Shown piece by piece: positions 1 through 6,049 of a stretch of 14,516 nucleotides of DNA. How positions within the stretch are numbered: position 1 is the stretch's first letter; every line of letters begins with the position of its first letter. Made by a program: the position numbers and the translations under genes. The notes beneath the pieces were generated by a model. It saw nothing but the letters and a program-made list of their open reading frames with translations. It was not told where the DNA came from and made no database searches. The stretch comes from Acidobacteriota bacterium (GTDB lineage Bacteria > Acidobacteriota > Holophagae > Thermotomaculales > Thermotomaculaceae): NCBI GenBank assembly GCA_015487755.1, contig WFPG01000068.1:1-14516 (forward strand). Reading direction: 5' to 3'.

Positions 1-805
1 GCAAAATACTGAAATAGTGTTTATAAATTTCGTTTATGTCGTTTAAAACCTCAACCGCCGAAAAATACCTTTCATTAAGTTTTTTAGCCACAAGTTTTTG
101 AATAATTTTAAACAGCCTTTTTTCTTTTATCTTCTCTATCTGCTCTTTAGTTAAAGTTTCTATATCAAAATACTTTTGGTTAAGGTTAATCCCGTTTCTA
201 ATAAGTAAGAGTTTTAGAAAAACCATGCCGAGAGAGTACAAATCAACCCTGTGGTCTTTTTCCATCTCTTTGGAAAAAAGTTCAGGAGCCATATAAAAAA
301 TAGTGCCTCTCATTGAAGTCTTGCTTATCTGTGAAATAGGAAGGAACAACCCGAAATCCATCAACTTAACTGTAAAATCCAGATTGTCCTCTATAATACC
401 GAAGTTTTCCGGCTTAATGTCAAAATGAACTATGTCGTGGGAGTGAATAAAGTGAAGTGCCCTTAAAATCTGGACAAGAGCCTTGATAATAGTTTCTTCG
501 TCTTTGGTTATAAGGTATTTAACAATATTAACTTTTTCGCAGTACTCCATTGTATAGTAAATTGTGTTTGTATCTTTGTTGTAACCTATATCAAACACAT
601 CAACAAGGTTTCTATGCCTTAATGAGTTTAAAAGAAAAAATTCATCCTGAAGCCTTGTCAGGTTTTTCTTATTCAACTTTCCTGTTTTTATAACCTTTAA
701 AGCAACAGTCCTGTTTTCAAAAAGGTCTCTGCACAAATAAACCGTAGAAAAACCGCCTGTCCCAAGAACCTTTAACTCAATATACCTTTTTCTGTCAAAA
801 GACAT
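1..805 (-). CDS. Ser/Thr protein kinase, C-terminus beyond the window edge
   Basis: Hanks-type kinase, likely to phosphorylate Ser/Thr on proteins; its substrate is unknown. The reading frame is open from the ATG at 805 to base 1 (268 residues seen). Visible in order: glycine-rich loop GTGGFSTVY (15-23), ATP-binding Lys in VALK (K37), probable helix-C Glu near 55, catalytic loop HFDIKPEN (127-134), DFG (150-152), activation segment, APE (173-175), and the late C-lobe Arg in KLNERY. The catalytic domain therefore ends just inside the window and any further domains lie outside it. The HRD arginine is Phe (F128), making it a non-RD kinase, so activation-loop phosphorylation may not control it in the usual way. 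The start is supported by AGGAAGG 8 bases upstream and by Y8, where kinase domains normally begin. It overlaps the Nudix gene by 34 bases. Family certain, role unknown. Confidence 0.93.
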   Translation of the reverse strand, partial: MSFDRKRYIELKVLGTGGFSTVYLCRDLFENRTVALKVIKTGKLNKKNLTRLQDEFFLLNSLRHRNLVDVFDIGYNKDTNTIYYTMEYCEKVNIVKYLITKDEETIIKALVQILRALHFIHSHDIVHFDIKPENFGIIEDNLDFTVKLMDFGLFLPISQISKTSMRGTIFYMAPELFSKEMEKDHRVDLYSLGMVFLKLLLIRNGINLNQKYFDIETLTKEQIEKIKEKRLFKIIQKLVAKKLNERYFSAVEVLNDINEIYKHYFSIL

Positions 806-1449
806 CTCTTTAACCTTCCTATTCCTATTTCTATTTTCGGGTCTTCAACAATACCCTTAAAACACATATCCTGTAATTCATTTATTTCAAAAAATTCAAT
901 TTTATTTAACTCTTCATTAACACTGCCGTCCCCCTTCGCTTCAACCTTAAAAGCATTGGAAACATTTACCGCAAAAAGATGTATCTTTTCGGTTGACTGC
1001 CCGTGCGAAGGGAAGAAAGAACCGCCTAATGAAAAAACATTTTTTTTATTAACAATAAAACCCGCTTCTTCTTCAAGTTCTTCAACAACCCTGTTTAAAA
1101 CACCATCAATGCCTTTATCGTCTTTTTCAAGAGAGCCTGCAACAGCCTCGTAAACATAGGTATAAACCCTTTTATCTTTTAATGGCAAGGGATAATCTTT
1201 TCTAAAGTAAATGGTAGGCCTGAAAGCCCTTAAAATTCCCACAAACACTTTGCCGTTCTCAACATAATACGGGATTACAGCAACGCAATCGTACCCTTTT
1301 CTGTCAAAAAATTCAACCCTGTACTCTCTTGAAACAGTGTTATCTGTATAGACATTTTGCAAGGTGTATTTATGATGTGTAAAAAAGGGGTTTTCAAACT
1401 GATTGCAGATTTTATGAGTTAGAACCTTGATTTCTTTAACTTCTTTCAC
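772..1449 (-). CDS. Nudix hydrolase, ADP-ribose pyrophosphatase-like
   Basis: A 225-residue cytoplasmic Nudix-fold enzyme, expected to hydrolyse a nucleoside diphosphate linked to another group. The substrate is not determinable; length and layout resemble ADP-ribose/NDP-sugar pyrophosphatases. The Nudix helix is at about 105-131, ending EELEEEAGF, so the metal-binding ExxEE (E124, E127, E128) and the following glycine (G130) are present. Departures from GX5EX7REUXEEXGU are Glu in place of Arg (E123) and an irregular N-terminal half in which the expected Glu is Asp (D115) and the glycine spacing is altered. The start is GTG at 1449, with AAGGAG about 10 bases upstream. It overlaps the VanZ-like gene by 14 bases and the kinase by 34, which suggests co-translation. 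Family call firm, specificity open. Confidence 0.87.
   Translation of the reverse strand: MKEVKEIKVLTHKICNQFENPFFTHHKYTLQNVYTDNTVSREYRVEFFDRKGYDCVAVIPYYVENGKVFVGILRAFRPTIYFRKDYPLPLKDKRVYTYVYEAVAGSLEKDDKGIDGVLNRVVEELEEEAGFIVNKKNVFSLGGSFFPSHGQSTEKIHLFAVNVSNAFKVEAKGDGSVNEELNKIEFFEINELQDMCFKGIVEDPKIEIGIGRLKRCLLTEKGILS
814..820 (-). promoter_or_regulatory. Ribosome binding site of the kinase gene
   Basis: AGGAAGG on the minus strand, 8 bases before the ATG at 805, inside the Nudix coding sequence. It supports the kinase start despite the 34-base overlap. Confidence 0.65.
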
Positions 1450-1786
1450 CGGACAAATTCTCCTTGTATTTAATTATAGCAATTAAACCGCAAAAAGCCC
1501 CAATAAAATCGGCTAAAAAATCAAGAAAAGAAAAAGACCTTCCGGGAACAAAGTATTGGTGAAATTCGTCTAAAAAGGCAAACACCATTATAAACAACAA
1601 CATTGAGGGAATTTCTTCTTTCGGGAAAGAAAGGTATGTTAAAAATGCAAGTATGGAATACTCAATAAAATGAAGAACCAAATCCTGATAGTTAAATACC
1701 TGTTGTAATTGTAGATTGGGAATTGAAGAAAGGTAGGTGATTAAAATTAGATAAAGGAAAAATAAAGGCGCTATTTTCCTATCCAA
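1436..1786 (-). CDS. VanZ-like family membrane protein
   Basis: A 116-residue integral membrane protein. Hydrophobic segments lie at about 5-21, 38-54, 61-76 and 86-106. The family signature is visible: D35 and H39 with E42-Y43 in the second segment, then DEFHQYFVPGR (73-83), D89, D93 and G96. VanZ was named from teicoplanin resistance, but most small stand-alone members are uncharacterised, so resistance should not be assumed. The start is TTG at 1786, with GAGG about 10 bases upstream; no ATG is available near the N-terminus. It overlaps the 62-residue gene by 8 bases and the Nudix gene by 14, so the group is probably one translation-coupled unit. Family call is good; function unknown. Confidence 0.85.
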   Translation of the reverse strand: MDRKIAPLFFLYLILITYLSSIPNLQLQQVFNYQDLVLHFIEYSILAFLTYLSFPKEEIPSMLLFIMVFAFLDEFHQYFVPGRSFSFLDFLADFIGAFCGLIAIIKYKENLSGERS

Positions 1787-1967
1787 AGTAAGGATGCCTC
1801 GGAAATTGATACATTATGTATGCAAGCACCAGGGCTATTCCAACCAGAAAAAGAAACCACTTTAAAAAGTGACGCACAATATCCCTTTTGGTGTCGTTGT
1901 ATAACACCGCAAAGAAAAACGATATGCAAAATGTATAAATCAGAAGGTTAAAAAAATGGCTTTTCAT
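1779..1967 (-). CDS. Small hydrophobic protein of unknown function
   Basis: A 62-residue protein I do not recognise. Two hydrophobic stretches (about 5-23 and 36-53) flank a short charged loop (NDTKRD), which suggests a two-pass membrane protein; the C-terminus ends in an aromatic, proline-containing tail. The ATG at 1967 lies three bases after the U-tract of the rplQ terminator and has no Shine-Dalgarno, so the start is uncertain. A GTG at 1877 preceded by AAGGGA would give a 32-residue single-pass version. The 8-base overlap with the VanZ-like start argues that the frame is really used. It could only be a leader or coupling ORF for the VanZ-like gene. Confidence 0.55.
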   Translation of the reverse strand: MKSHFFNLLIYTFCISFFFAVLYNDTKRDIVRHFLKWFLFLVGIALVLAYIMYQFPRHPYFG

Positions 1968-1970
1968 AAC

Positions 1971-2010
1971 AAAAAAAGGAAAAGCCGCAAAGGAAACCCC
2001 TTGCGACTTT
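1971..2010 (-). terminator. Rho-independent terminator of the ribosomal operon
   Basis: On the minus strand a 12-bp stem (5' arm from 1999-2010, 3' arm from 1983-1994, two G-U pairs) closes a GUUU loop. It is followed by a U-rich run, TTTCCTTTTTTT (1971-1982). The stem begins one base after the rplQ TAA stop (2012-2014). This ends the S10-spc-alpha transcript, although some read-through may feed the downstream genes. Confidence 0.9.
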
Positions 2011-2011
2011 T

Positions 2012-2590
2012 TTATTCCTTTGTCTCTTCTTTTTCTTCTTTTACTTCTTCAACCTTTTCTTCTTTTGCCTCTGCTTTTGCTTCCTCTTTCACTTCAGCCT
2101 TTGCTTCCTCTTCTTTTTTTGCTTTAGGCTTTCTTCCCCTTTTCTTCTTGGGGGCTTCTTCTTTTACTTCTTCCTTAACTTCAGCCTTTACCTCTTCTTC
2201 AACAACAGGTTCTTCTTCCGTAACAGCCTCACCCTTTAAAATCAGGGAGATTTTAGCCATTTCAGCGGCATCACCGGGCCTGTTGCCTAAAAGATAAATC
2301 CTTGTATAACCGCCGGGCCTGTCAATAAAAGACTCTCTGTACTCTTTAAAGAGTTTTTTTACAGCCTCTTTGTTCTGCAGTTTCCTGAAAACAAGCCTTT
2401 GAGCGTGAGACTGGTCTTCATGTTTTACCTTGGTAATAAGTTTTTCAACATACCTTCTCAATTCCTTTGCCTTAGCCTTTGTGGTAACAATAGAACCGTG
2501 CTCAATAAGGCTGACGGCAAGGTTTCTGAGAAGCATTTTCCTCTGATTTGTTGTTCTTCCTAATTTTCTGCCTGCTTTTCTATGTCTCAT
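2012..2590 (-). CDS. rplQ: 50S ribosomal protein L17 with long charged C-terminal tail
   Basis: L17 binds 23S rRNA in the large subunit. Residues 1-120 are the ordinary domain: N-terminal MRHRKAGRKLGR, the RNLAVSL helix, then DRPGGYTRIY and the closing GDAAEMAKISLI strand. Most bacterial L17 proteins stop near here (about 115-130 residues), but this one continues to 192. Residues 121-192 are almost wholly E, K, A and V, probably helical or disordered, with a basic patch (about 148-159) containing RGRKP, which resembles an AT-hook core. Within the tail, 131-145 and 160-174 are near-repeats. The start is ATG with a purine-rich site (GGGGTAGGAA) just upstream. It is the last gene before the terminator, 9 bases after rpoA, the usual alpha-operon end. 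Confidence 0.98.
   Translation of the reverse strand: MRHRKAGRKLGRTTNQRKMLLRNLAVSLIEHGSIVTTKAKAKELRRYVEKLITKVKHEDQSHAQRLVFRKLQNKEAVKKLFKEYRESFIDRPGGYTRIYLLGNRPGDAAEMAKISLILKGEAVTEEEPVVEEEVKAEVKEEVKEEAPKKKRGRKPKAKKEEEAKAEVKEEAKAEAKEEKVEEVKEEKEETKE
2015..2230 (-). repeat. Low-complexity E/K-rich coding tail of L17 with internal near-repeat
   Basis: This segment encodes residues 121-192 of L17. Two 15-residue units (nt 2156-2200 and 2069-2113) share the EEEvKAEVKEEvK pattern. The DNA is nearly pure purine on the coding strand, apt for slippage and length variation. Confidence 0.75.
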
Positions 2591-2599
2591 TTCCTACCC

Positions 2600-3586
2600 C
2601 TACTTGTTTTTCTCTAACAAATCTTTTACATCCATACCGAATGTTAAACCCATACCTTCAAGAACCTTTTTCAATTCGGTTAAGGTAATCTTCCCGAAGT
2701 TTTTAATCTTCAAAACCTCGGATTCGGTTTTTTGAACAAGCTCCCCGATAGTCTTAATATTTGCGTTTTTCAAGCAGTTGTAAGCCCTTACGCTTAATTC
2801 AAGTTCATCAATGGATGTGTTGAGTTTTTCAATAAGTTCGTTATTTTCCTTATCCTGTACCGGAGTTTCATCAACCTCTTCCTCTACCTCTTCAAAGTTA
2901 ATAAAGAGTGAGAACTGGTCTTTCAAAAGCTTTGCGGCATAAGCAATTGCATCTTCCGGGTGAATAGAACCGTTTGTAAAAACTTCCATAACAAGTTTAT
3001 CGTAATCGGTTCTTCTTCCTACCCTTGCAGGTAACACTTCATAATGAACCTTTTTGATAGGAGAGTGAGAGGAATCCACCGGAATAAATCCAATAGGTAA
3101 ATCCTCATCATGGTTAAACTCTGCCGGGACAAACCCCCTGTTTACCTTAACTCTCATCTCCATGTTCAGCGTTACCCCTTTGTCAAGGGTAGCAATGTGA
3201 ATGTTTTTGTCTAAAACTTCCACATTAGCGTCAGTTTCAATATCTGCCGAAGTAACAACACCTTCTCCGGTTTTGTTTATCCTTATCATTCTCGGTGCAT
3301 GCCCGTGCATTTTCAAAGGAATTTTTTTGATATTTAAAATAATATCGGTCACATCCTCAACAATGCCCGGAATGGACATAAATTCATGAGGAACTCCCTC
3401 AATCCTTACCGCAGTGATTGCGGCTCCTTCAATTGAAGATAACAATGTCCTTCTTAAAGCATGTCCGATTGTTGTCCCAAAGCCCCTTTCAAAAGGCTGC
3501 GCCTCATACTTTCCGTATGTTCCTTCTTCGTTAACGGAAAGCTGGACAACCTTTTTAGGCATTTGAAAACCGTTTAAAATTTCCAT
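2600..3586 (-). CDS. rpoA: DNA-directed RNA polymerase subunit alpha
   Basis: A 328-residue alpha subunit, the dimer that nucleates RNA polymerase assembly. The N-terminal domain (about 1-232) carries the dimerisation segment [19 protein letters not shown] (33-51) and [15 protein letters not shown] (166-180). An acidic linker (about 232-252) leads to the C-terminal domain (about 253-320), which has the helix-hairpin-helix [14 protein letters not shown]. The UP-element DNA-contacting Arg is conserved as R267 in [13 protein letters not shown], with N270 nearby, so recognition of A/T-rich upstream elements is expected. ATG start with GAGGTGAGGG immediately upstream. It lies between rpsD and rplQ, the standard alpha-operon order, and no residues look missing. 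Confidence 0.99.
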   Translation of the reverse strand: MEILNGFQMPKKVVQLSVNEEGTYGKYEAQPFERGFGTTIGHALRRTLLSSIEGAAITAVRIEGVPHEFMSIPGIVEDVTDIILNIKKIPLKMHGHAPRMIRINKTGEGVVTSADIETDANVEVLDKNIHIATLDKGVTLNMEMRVKVNRGFVPAEFNHDEDLPIGFIPVDSSHSPIKKVHYEVLPARVGRRTDYDKLVMEVFTNGSIHPEDAIAYAAKLLKDQFSLFINFEEVEEEVDETPVQDKENNELIEKLNTSIDELELSVRAYNCLKNANIKTIGELVQKTESEVLKIKNFGKITLTELKKVLEGMGLTFGMDVKDLLEKNK

Positions 3587-3600
3587 CCCTCACCTCTTAA

Positions 3601-4230
3601 TTACTTAGAGTACAACTCAATAATAAGCTGTTCATTGATATCAAGAGTGATGTCAGCTCTCTTAGGCAGAGATTTTACAACCCCTTTAAATTCTTCAGGT
3701 TTAAGTTCAAGCCACTCAGGGATACCTCTCCCTTTTGCGGTTTTAATAGACTCTTCAATTGAAGGAATCTTTCTTGATTTTTCTTTAACCTCTATCACCT
3801 GTCCTTCTTTCACAAGGTAAGAAGGAATGTCAACCTTTCTCCCGTCAACAAGGATGTGCCCGTGGTTAACAAGCTGCCTTGCCTGCCTTCTGGAAGTGGC
3901 AAAACCGAGCCTGTAAACAACATTATCAAGCCTTCTTTCAAGGAGTTGTAACAGGATTTCACCTGTAACCCCTCTCTTCCTTGTTGCAATTTCATAGTAC
4001 TTTCTAAACTGTCTTTCAAGTACGCCGTAAATCCTTTTAACCTTTTCCTTTTCCCTTAACTGGGCAGCATAGCCGATAGGCGGTTTATTTCTCATCCTAC
4101 CGTGCTGTCCCGGAGGAAAAGGCCTTCTGTCAAAAGCGCATTTATCCTTGAAACAACGTTCGCCCTTTAGAAAAAGCTTCATGCCTTCTCTTCTGCATAA
4201 TTTACATGCCGGTCCTGTATATCTAGCCAA
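3601..4230 (-). CDS. rpsD: 30S ribosomal protein S4, zinc-binding form
   Basis: S4 is a primary 16S rRNA binder that nucleates assembly of the 30S body. In E. coli it also represses the alpha operon, but whether it does so here cannot be read from the sequence. The 209 residues include an N-terminal zinc knuckle C9-x2-C12-x13-C26-x4-C31, as in Thermus S4, then the S4 RNA-binding domain around 97-160 ([29 protein letters not shown]). The C-terminus [11 protein letters not shown] is typical. The start is TTG at 4230, backed by a perfect AGGAGG six bases upstream and by alignment of MARYTGP with family N-termini. It lies 14 bases before rpoA and 21 bases after rpsK. Confidence 0.99.
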   Translation of the reverse strand: MARYTGPACKLCRREGMKLFLKGERCFKDKCAFDRRPFPPGQHGRMRNKPPIGYAAQLREKEKVKRIYGVLERQFRKYYEIATRKRGVTGEILLQLLERRLDNVVYRLGFATSRRQARQLVNHGHILVDGRKVDIPSYLVKEGQVIEVKEKSRKIPSIEESIKTAKGRGIPEWLELKPEEFKGVVKSLPKRADITLDINEQLIIELYSK

Positions 4231-4236
4231 TTTTAG

Positions 4237-4242
4237 CCTCCT
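4237..4242 (-). promoter_or_regulatory. Ribosome binding site fixing the TTG start of rpsD
   Basis: AGGAGG on the minus strand, six bases before the TTG at 4230. The perfect site supports the non-ATG start. Confidence 0.8.
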
Positions 4243-4251
4243 GCACTATAT

Positions 4252-4647
4252 TTAGACTCTTCTCTTTTTAGGTGGTCTGCACCCGTTATGAGGAATGGGA
4301 GTAACATCTTTGATGGATTTAATCTGCAAACCTGCGGCAGCAAGCGCCCTGATTGCAGATTCCCTACCTACTCCGGGCCCCTTAACCTTAACGTCAATAC
4401 TTCTCATACCATAGTTGTTCACTGCCTGTTCAGCCGCATCGGTTGCCGTAACCTGAGCAGCGTAAGGCGTGTTTTTCTTAGACCCTTTAAATTTGTTTTT
4501 CCCGGTAGAAGACCAGCATAAAACATTTCCTTCAGGGTCTGTAATGGTAACTATGGTATTGTTAAAGGTTGTTTTAATATTGGCAACCCCATGGGGGACT
4601 TGCCTGTAAACCTTCTTTTTAGACGATCTTCTTCTCTTCTTAGCCAT
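4252..4647 (-). CDS. rpsK: 30S ribosomal protein S11
   Basis: S11 sits on the 30S platform and helps hold the mRNA-binding cleft. The 131-residue protein has the expected N-terminal basic stretch ([12 protein letters not shown]), the core [19 protein letters not shown], the glycine/serine turn around [14 protein letters not shown], and the C-terminal [18 protein letters not shown] with the conserved HNGCR. I chose ATG at 4647 over an in-frame TTG at 4653: AAGGTGA (4654-4660) directly abuts the TTG but is six bases from the ATG, and MAKK matches family N-termini. It lies 16 bases after rpsM and 21 before rpsD. Confidence 0.98.
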   Translation of the reverse strand: MAKKRRRSSKKKVYRQVPHGVANIKTTFNNTIVTITDPEGNVLCWSSTGKNKFKGSKKNTPYAAQVTATDAAEQAVNNYGMRSIDVKVKGPGVGRESAIRALAAAGLQIKSIKDVTPIPHNGCRPPKKRRV

Positions 4648-4653
4648 ACCCAA

Positions 4654-4660
4654 TCACCTT
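4654..4660 (-). promoter_or_regulatory. Ribosome binding site selecting the ATG of rpsK
   Basis: AAGGTGA on the minus strand, six bases before the ATG at 4647 and none before the TTG at 4653. The spacing decides for the ATG. Confidence 0.75.
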
Positions 4661-4663
4661 CCC

Positions 4664-5041
4664 TTATTTACCTTTTTTCTTTTTGCCTATACCGGTACTT
4701 CTCTTACCTCTTGCGGTTCTCGCATTAGTGTGAGTCCTTTGACCTCTTACCGGCATTCTTCTTTTGTGCCTTATTCCTCTGTAGCAGTTAATCTCCATAA
4801 GCCTCTTGATATCCATCTGGATTTTTTTCCTTAAATCACCCTCTACAACATATTCGTTCTGGATGATTTTGGAAATAGTGTTAACCTCATCCATTGTGAG
4901 GTCTTTCATCTTCCTATTTTTATCAATTCCGGCTTTCTCAAGAATCTCGTTGGCTCTTGTTCTTCCAATGCCGAAAATGTAGGTCAAAGCAATCTCAGCC
5001 CTTTTGTTTTCCGGCAAATCTACGCCTGCTATTCTAACCAA
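4664..5041 (-). CDS. rpsM: 30S ribosomal protein S13
   Basis: S13 is in the 30S head, contacts L5 and 5S-side elements through inter-subunit bridges, and touches P-site tRNA with its tail. The 125 residues begin [14 protein letters not shown] and contain the helix-turn-helix [13 protein letters not shown], then the conserved [26 protein letters not shown] and a lysine-rich C-terminal tail (GKKKKGK). The start is TTG at 5041, with GGAGG six bases upstream; no in-frame ATG fits the family N-terminus. First of the rpsM-rpsK-rpsD-rpoA-rplQ alpha block, 12 bases after rpmJ. Confidence 0.98.
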   Translation of the reverse strand: MVRIAGVDLPENKRAEIALTYIFGIGRTRANEILEKAGIDKNRKMKDLTMDEVNTISKIIQNEYVVEGDLRKKIQMDIKRLMEINCYRGIRHKRRMPVRGQRTHTNARTARGKRSTGIGKKKKGK

Positions 5042-5047
5042 TTGATA

Positions 5048-5052
5048 CCTCC
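5048..5052 (-). promoter_or_regulatory. Ribosome binding site fixing the TTG start of rpsM
   Basis: GGAGG on the minus strand, six bases before the TTG at 5041. It supports the non-ATG start. Confidence 0.75.
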
Positions 5053-5053
5053 A

Positions 5054-5167
5054 TTACCCTTGTCTTTGTTTGTGTTTAGGGTTTTTACAAATAACCCTCA
5101 CAATACCTTTTCTTTTAATAATCTTGCAATCTTTGCAAATCTTTTTTACTGAAGGTCTAACTTTCAT
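5054..5167 (-). CDS. rpmJ: 50S ribosomal protein L36, zinc-binding form
   Basis: A 37-residue protein read directly from the sequence: it begins [20 protein letters not shown] and ends [10 protein letters not shown]. It is the smallest 50S protein and stabilises 23S rRNA near the L7/L12 stalk base. The zinc ribbon ligands C11, C14, C27 and H32 are all present, so this is the C+ (zinc-containing) form rather than the cysteine-free paralogue induced by zinc limitation. ATG start with AGAGGTGAGTT directly upstream, TAA stop. It lies between infA and rpsM, its usual position. Confidence 0.97.
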   Translation of the reverse strand: MKVRPSVKKICKDCKIIKRKGIVRVICKNPKHKQRQG

Positions 5168-5181
5168 AACTCACCTCTGTG

Positions 5182-5403
5182 TTAAAATCTGTAAATTATT
5201 CTTCCCCTCGTTAAATCATAAGGTGAAATCTCAACCAAAACCTTGTCACCTGGCAAAATTTTGATAAAATTCTTTCTCATTTTGCCTGAAATGTGCGCAA
5301 GTAATTGGTGTTTGGTATCAATTAACTCCACCCTGAACATCGCATTAGGCAAAGCCTCAAGAACAACCGCTCTTACTTCTAAGGTTTCCTTGTCTTTAAC
5401 CAC
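5182..5403 (-). CDS. infA: Translation initiation factor IF-1
   Basis: IF-1 binds the 30S A site during initiation and cooperates with IF-2 and IF-3. The 73-residue product is a single OB fold with the family hallmarks [13 protein letters not shown] (15-27), [16 protein letters not shown] (40-55) and [14 protein letters not shown] at the C-terminus. Length matches the family (about 72). The start is GTG at 5403, with AGAGG seven bases upstream. It follows adk by 10 bases. In many bacteria map lies between adk and infA, but here there is no room for it. Confidence 0.98.
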   Translation of the reverse strand: MVKDKETLEVRAVVLEALPNAMFRVELIDTKHQLLAHISGKMRKNFIKILPGDKVLVEISPYDLTRGRIIYRF

Positions 5404-5413
5404 AATTCAACCT

Positions 5414-6049
5414 CTACTCACCAATCACTTGGACAATAGATTGTAAAACTTCATTAATCTCCCTATTACCGTCAATTTTATAAAGATTGCCGCGGTTACG
5501 GTAATAGTCCAACAAAACCGCCGTTTTTTCATTATACACGGCGAGCCTGTTTTTTACAACTTCTTCTTTATCGTCATCCCTTTGAATTAAGGGAGTGCCG
5601 CACTTGTCACAAACATTGTCCACTTTTGGCGGATTGTACTCAAGATGGTACATTGCTCCGCAATTGGGACATGTTCTTCTTAATACAAGCCTCTTTACTA
5701 TCAACTCCTCAGGAACATAAATATAAATGACATAGTTGATTTTGTCAACAGTGTCTAAAAATTCAGCCTGAGGAATAGTTCTCGGGAAACCGTCAAGAAT
5801 ATACCCGTCTTTGCAATCTTCCTTTGCCAACCTTTCTTTAACTATGCCGTGCATAATTTCATCCGGGACAAGGTCTCCCTTTTCCATTATAGCCTTTGCC
5901 TTCAACCCTAATTCAGTGCCTTCTTTAACGGCTGCTCTGAGCATATCTCCGGTAGAGATATGAGGGATATTGTACTTTTCAGAAATCAATTTTGCCTGAG
6001 TGCCTTTACCGACACCCGGTGCACCGAGCATTATTATTGACTTCTTCAT
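5414..6049 (-). CDS. adk: Adenylate kinase, long zinc-LID form
   Basis: Catalyses ATP + AMP to 2 ADP in the cytoplasm, setting the adenylate energy charge. The 211 residues show the P-loop GAPGVGKGT (9-17), the AMP-binding region with STGDMLR (32-38), DGFPRT (86-91), and the long LID domain. The LID carries C127-x2-C130 and C147-x2-C150, a structural zinc site typical of Gram-positive and many thermophilic enzymes and absent from the E. coli enzyme. ATG start; the first four bases overlap the secY stop (ATGA), implying translational coupling to secY. The secY-adk pairing is common in spc operons. Confidence 0.99.
   Translation of the reverse strand: MKKSIIMLGAPGVGKGTQAKLISEKYNIPHISTGDMLRAAVKEGTELGLKAKAIMEKGDLVPDEIMHGIVKERLAKEDCKDGYILDGFPRTIPQAEFLDTVDKINYVIYIYVPEELIVKRLVLRRTCPNCGAMYHLEYNPPKVDNVCDKCGTPLIQRDDDKEEVVKNRLAVYNEKTAVLLDYYRNRGNLYKIDGNREINEVLQSIVQVIGE

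Noticed and set aside
1436..1786. Glycopeptide resistance gene
   Set aside because: The VanZ-like fold is present, but there are no vanA-type neighbours and most stand-alone members have no shown resistance role.
1960..2000. Possible promoter for the accessory quartet between the terminator stem and the ATG at 1967
   Set aside because: A weak -10-like TTATGA overlaps the start codon and no convincing -35 is present; the sequence is better explained as the terminator.
1956..2297. Plus-strand open frame of 113 codons rich in Ser, Phe and Thr
   Set aside because: It is the exact complement of the repetitive Glu/Lys codons of the L17 tail; its composition is explained by that gene and nothing resembles a family.
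3810..4019. Minus-strand alternative frame of 69 codons inside rpsD
   Set aside because: It is fully contained in rpsD in another frame, with no family resemblance or supported start.
5034..5054. Six-codon ORF (MEVSIG) whose ATG overlaps the rpmJ stop and which ends just inside rpsM
   Set aside because: Suggestive of a coupling peptide, but its only purine-rich upstream stretch is about two bases away, too close for a Shine-Dalgarno. It is short enough to be chance.
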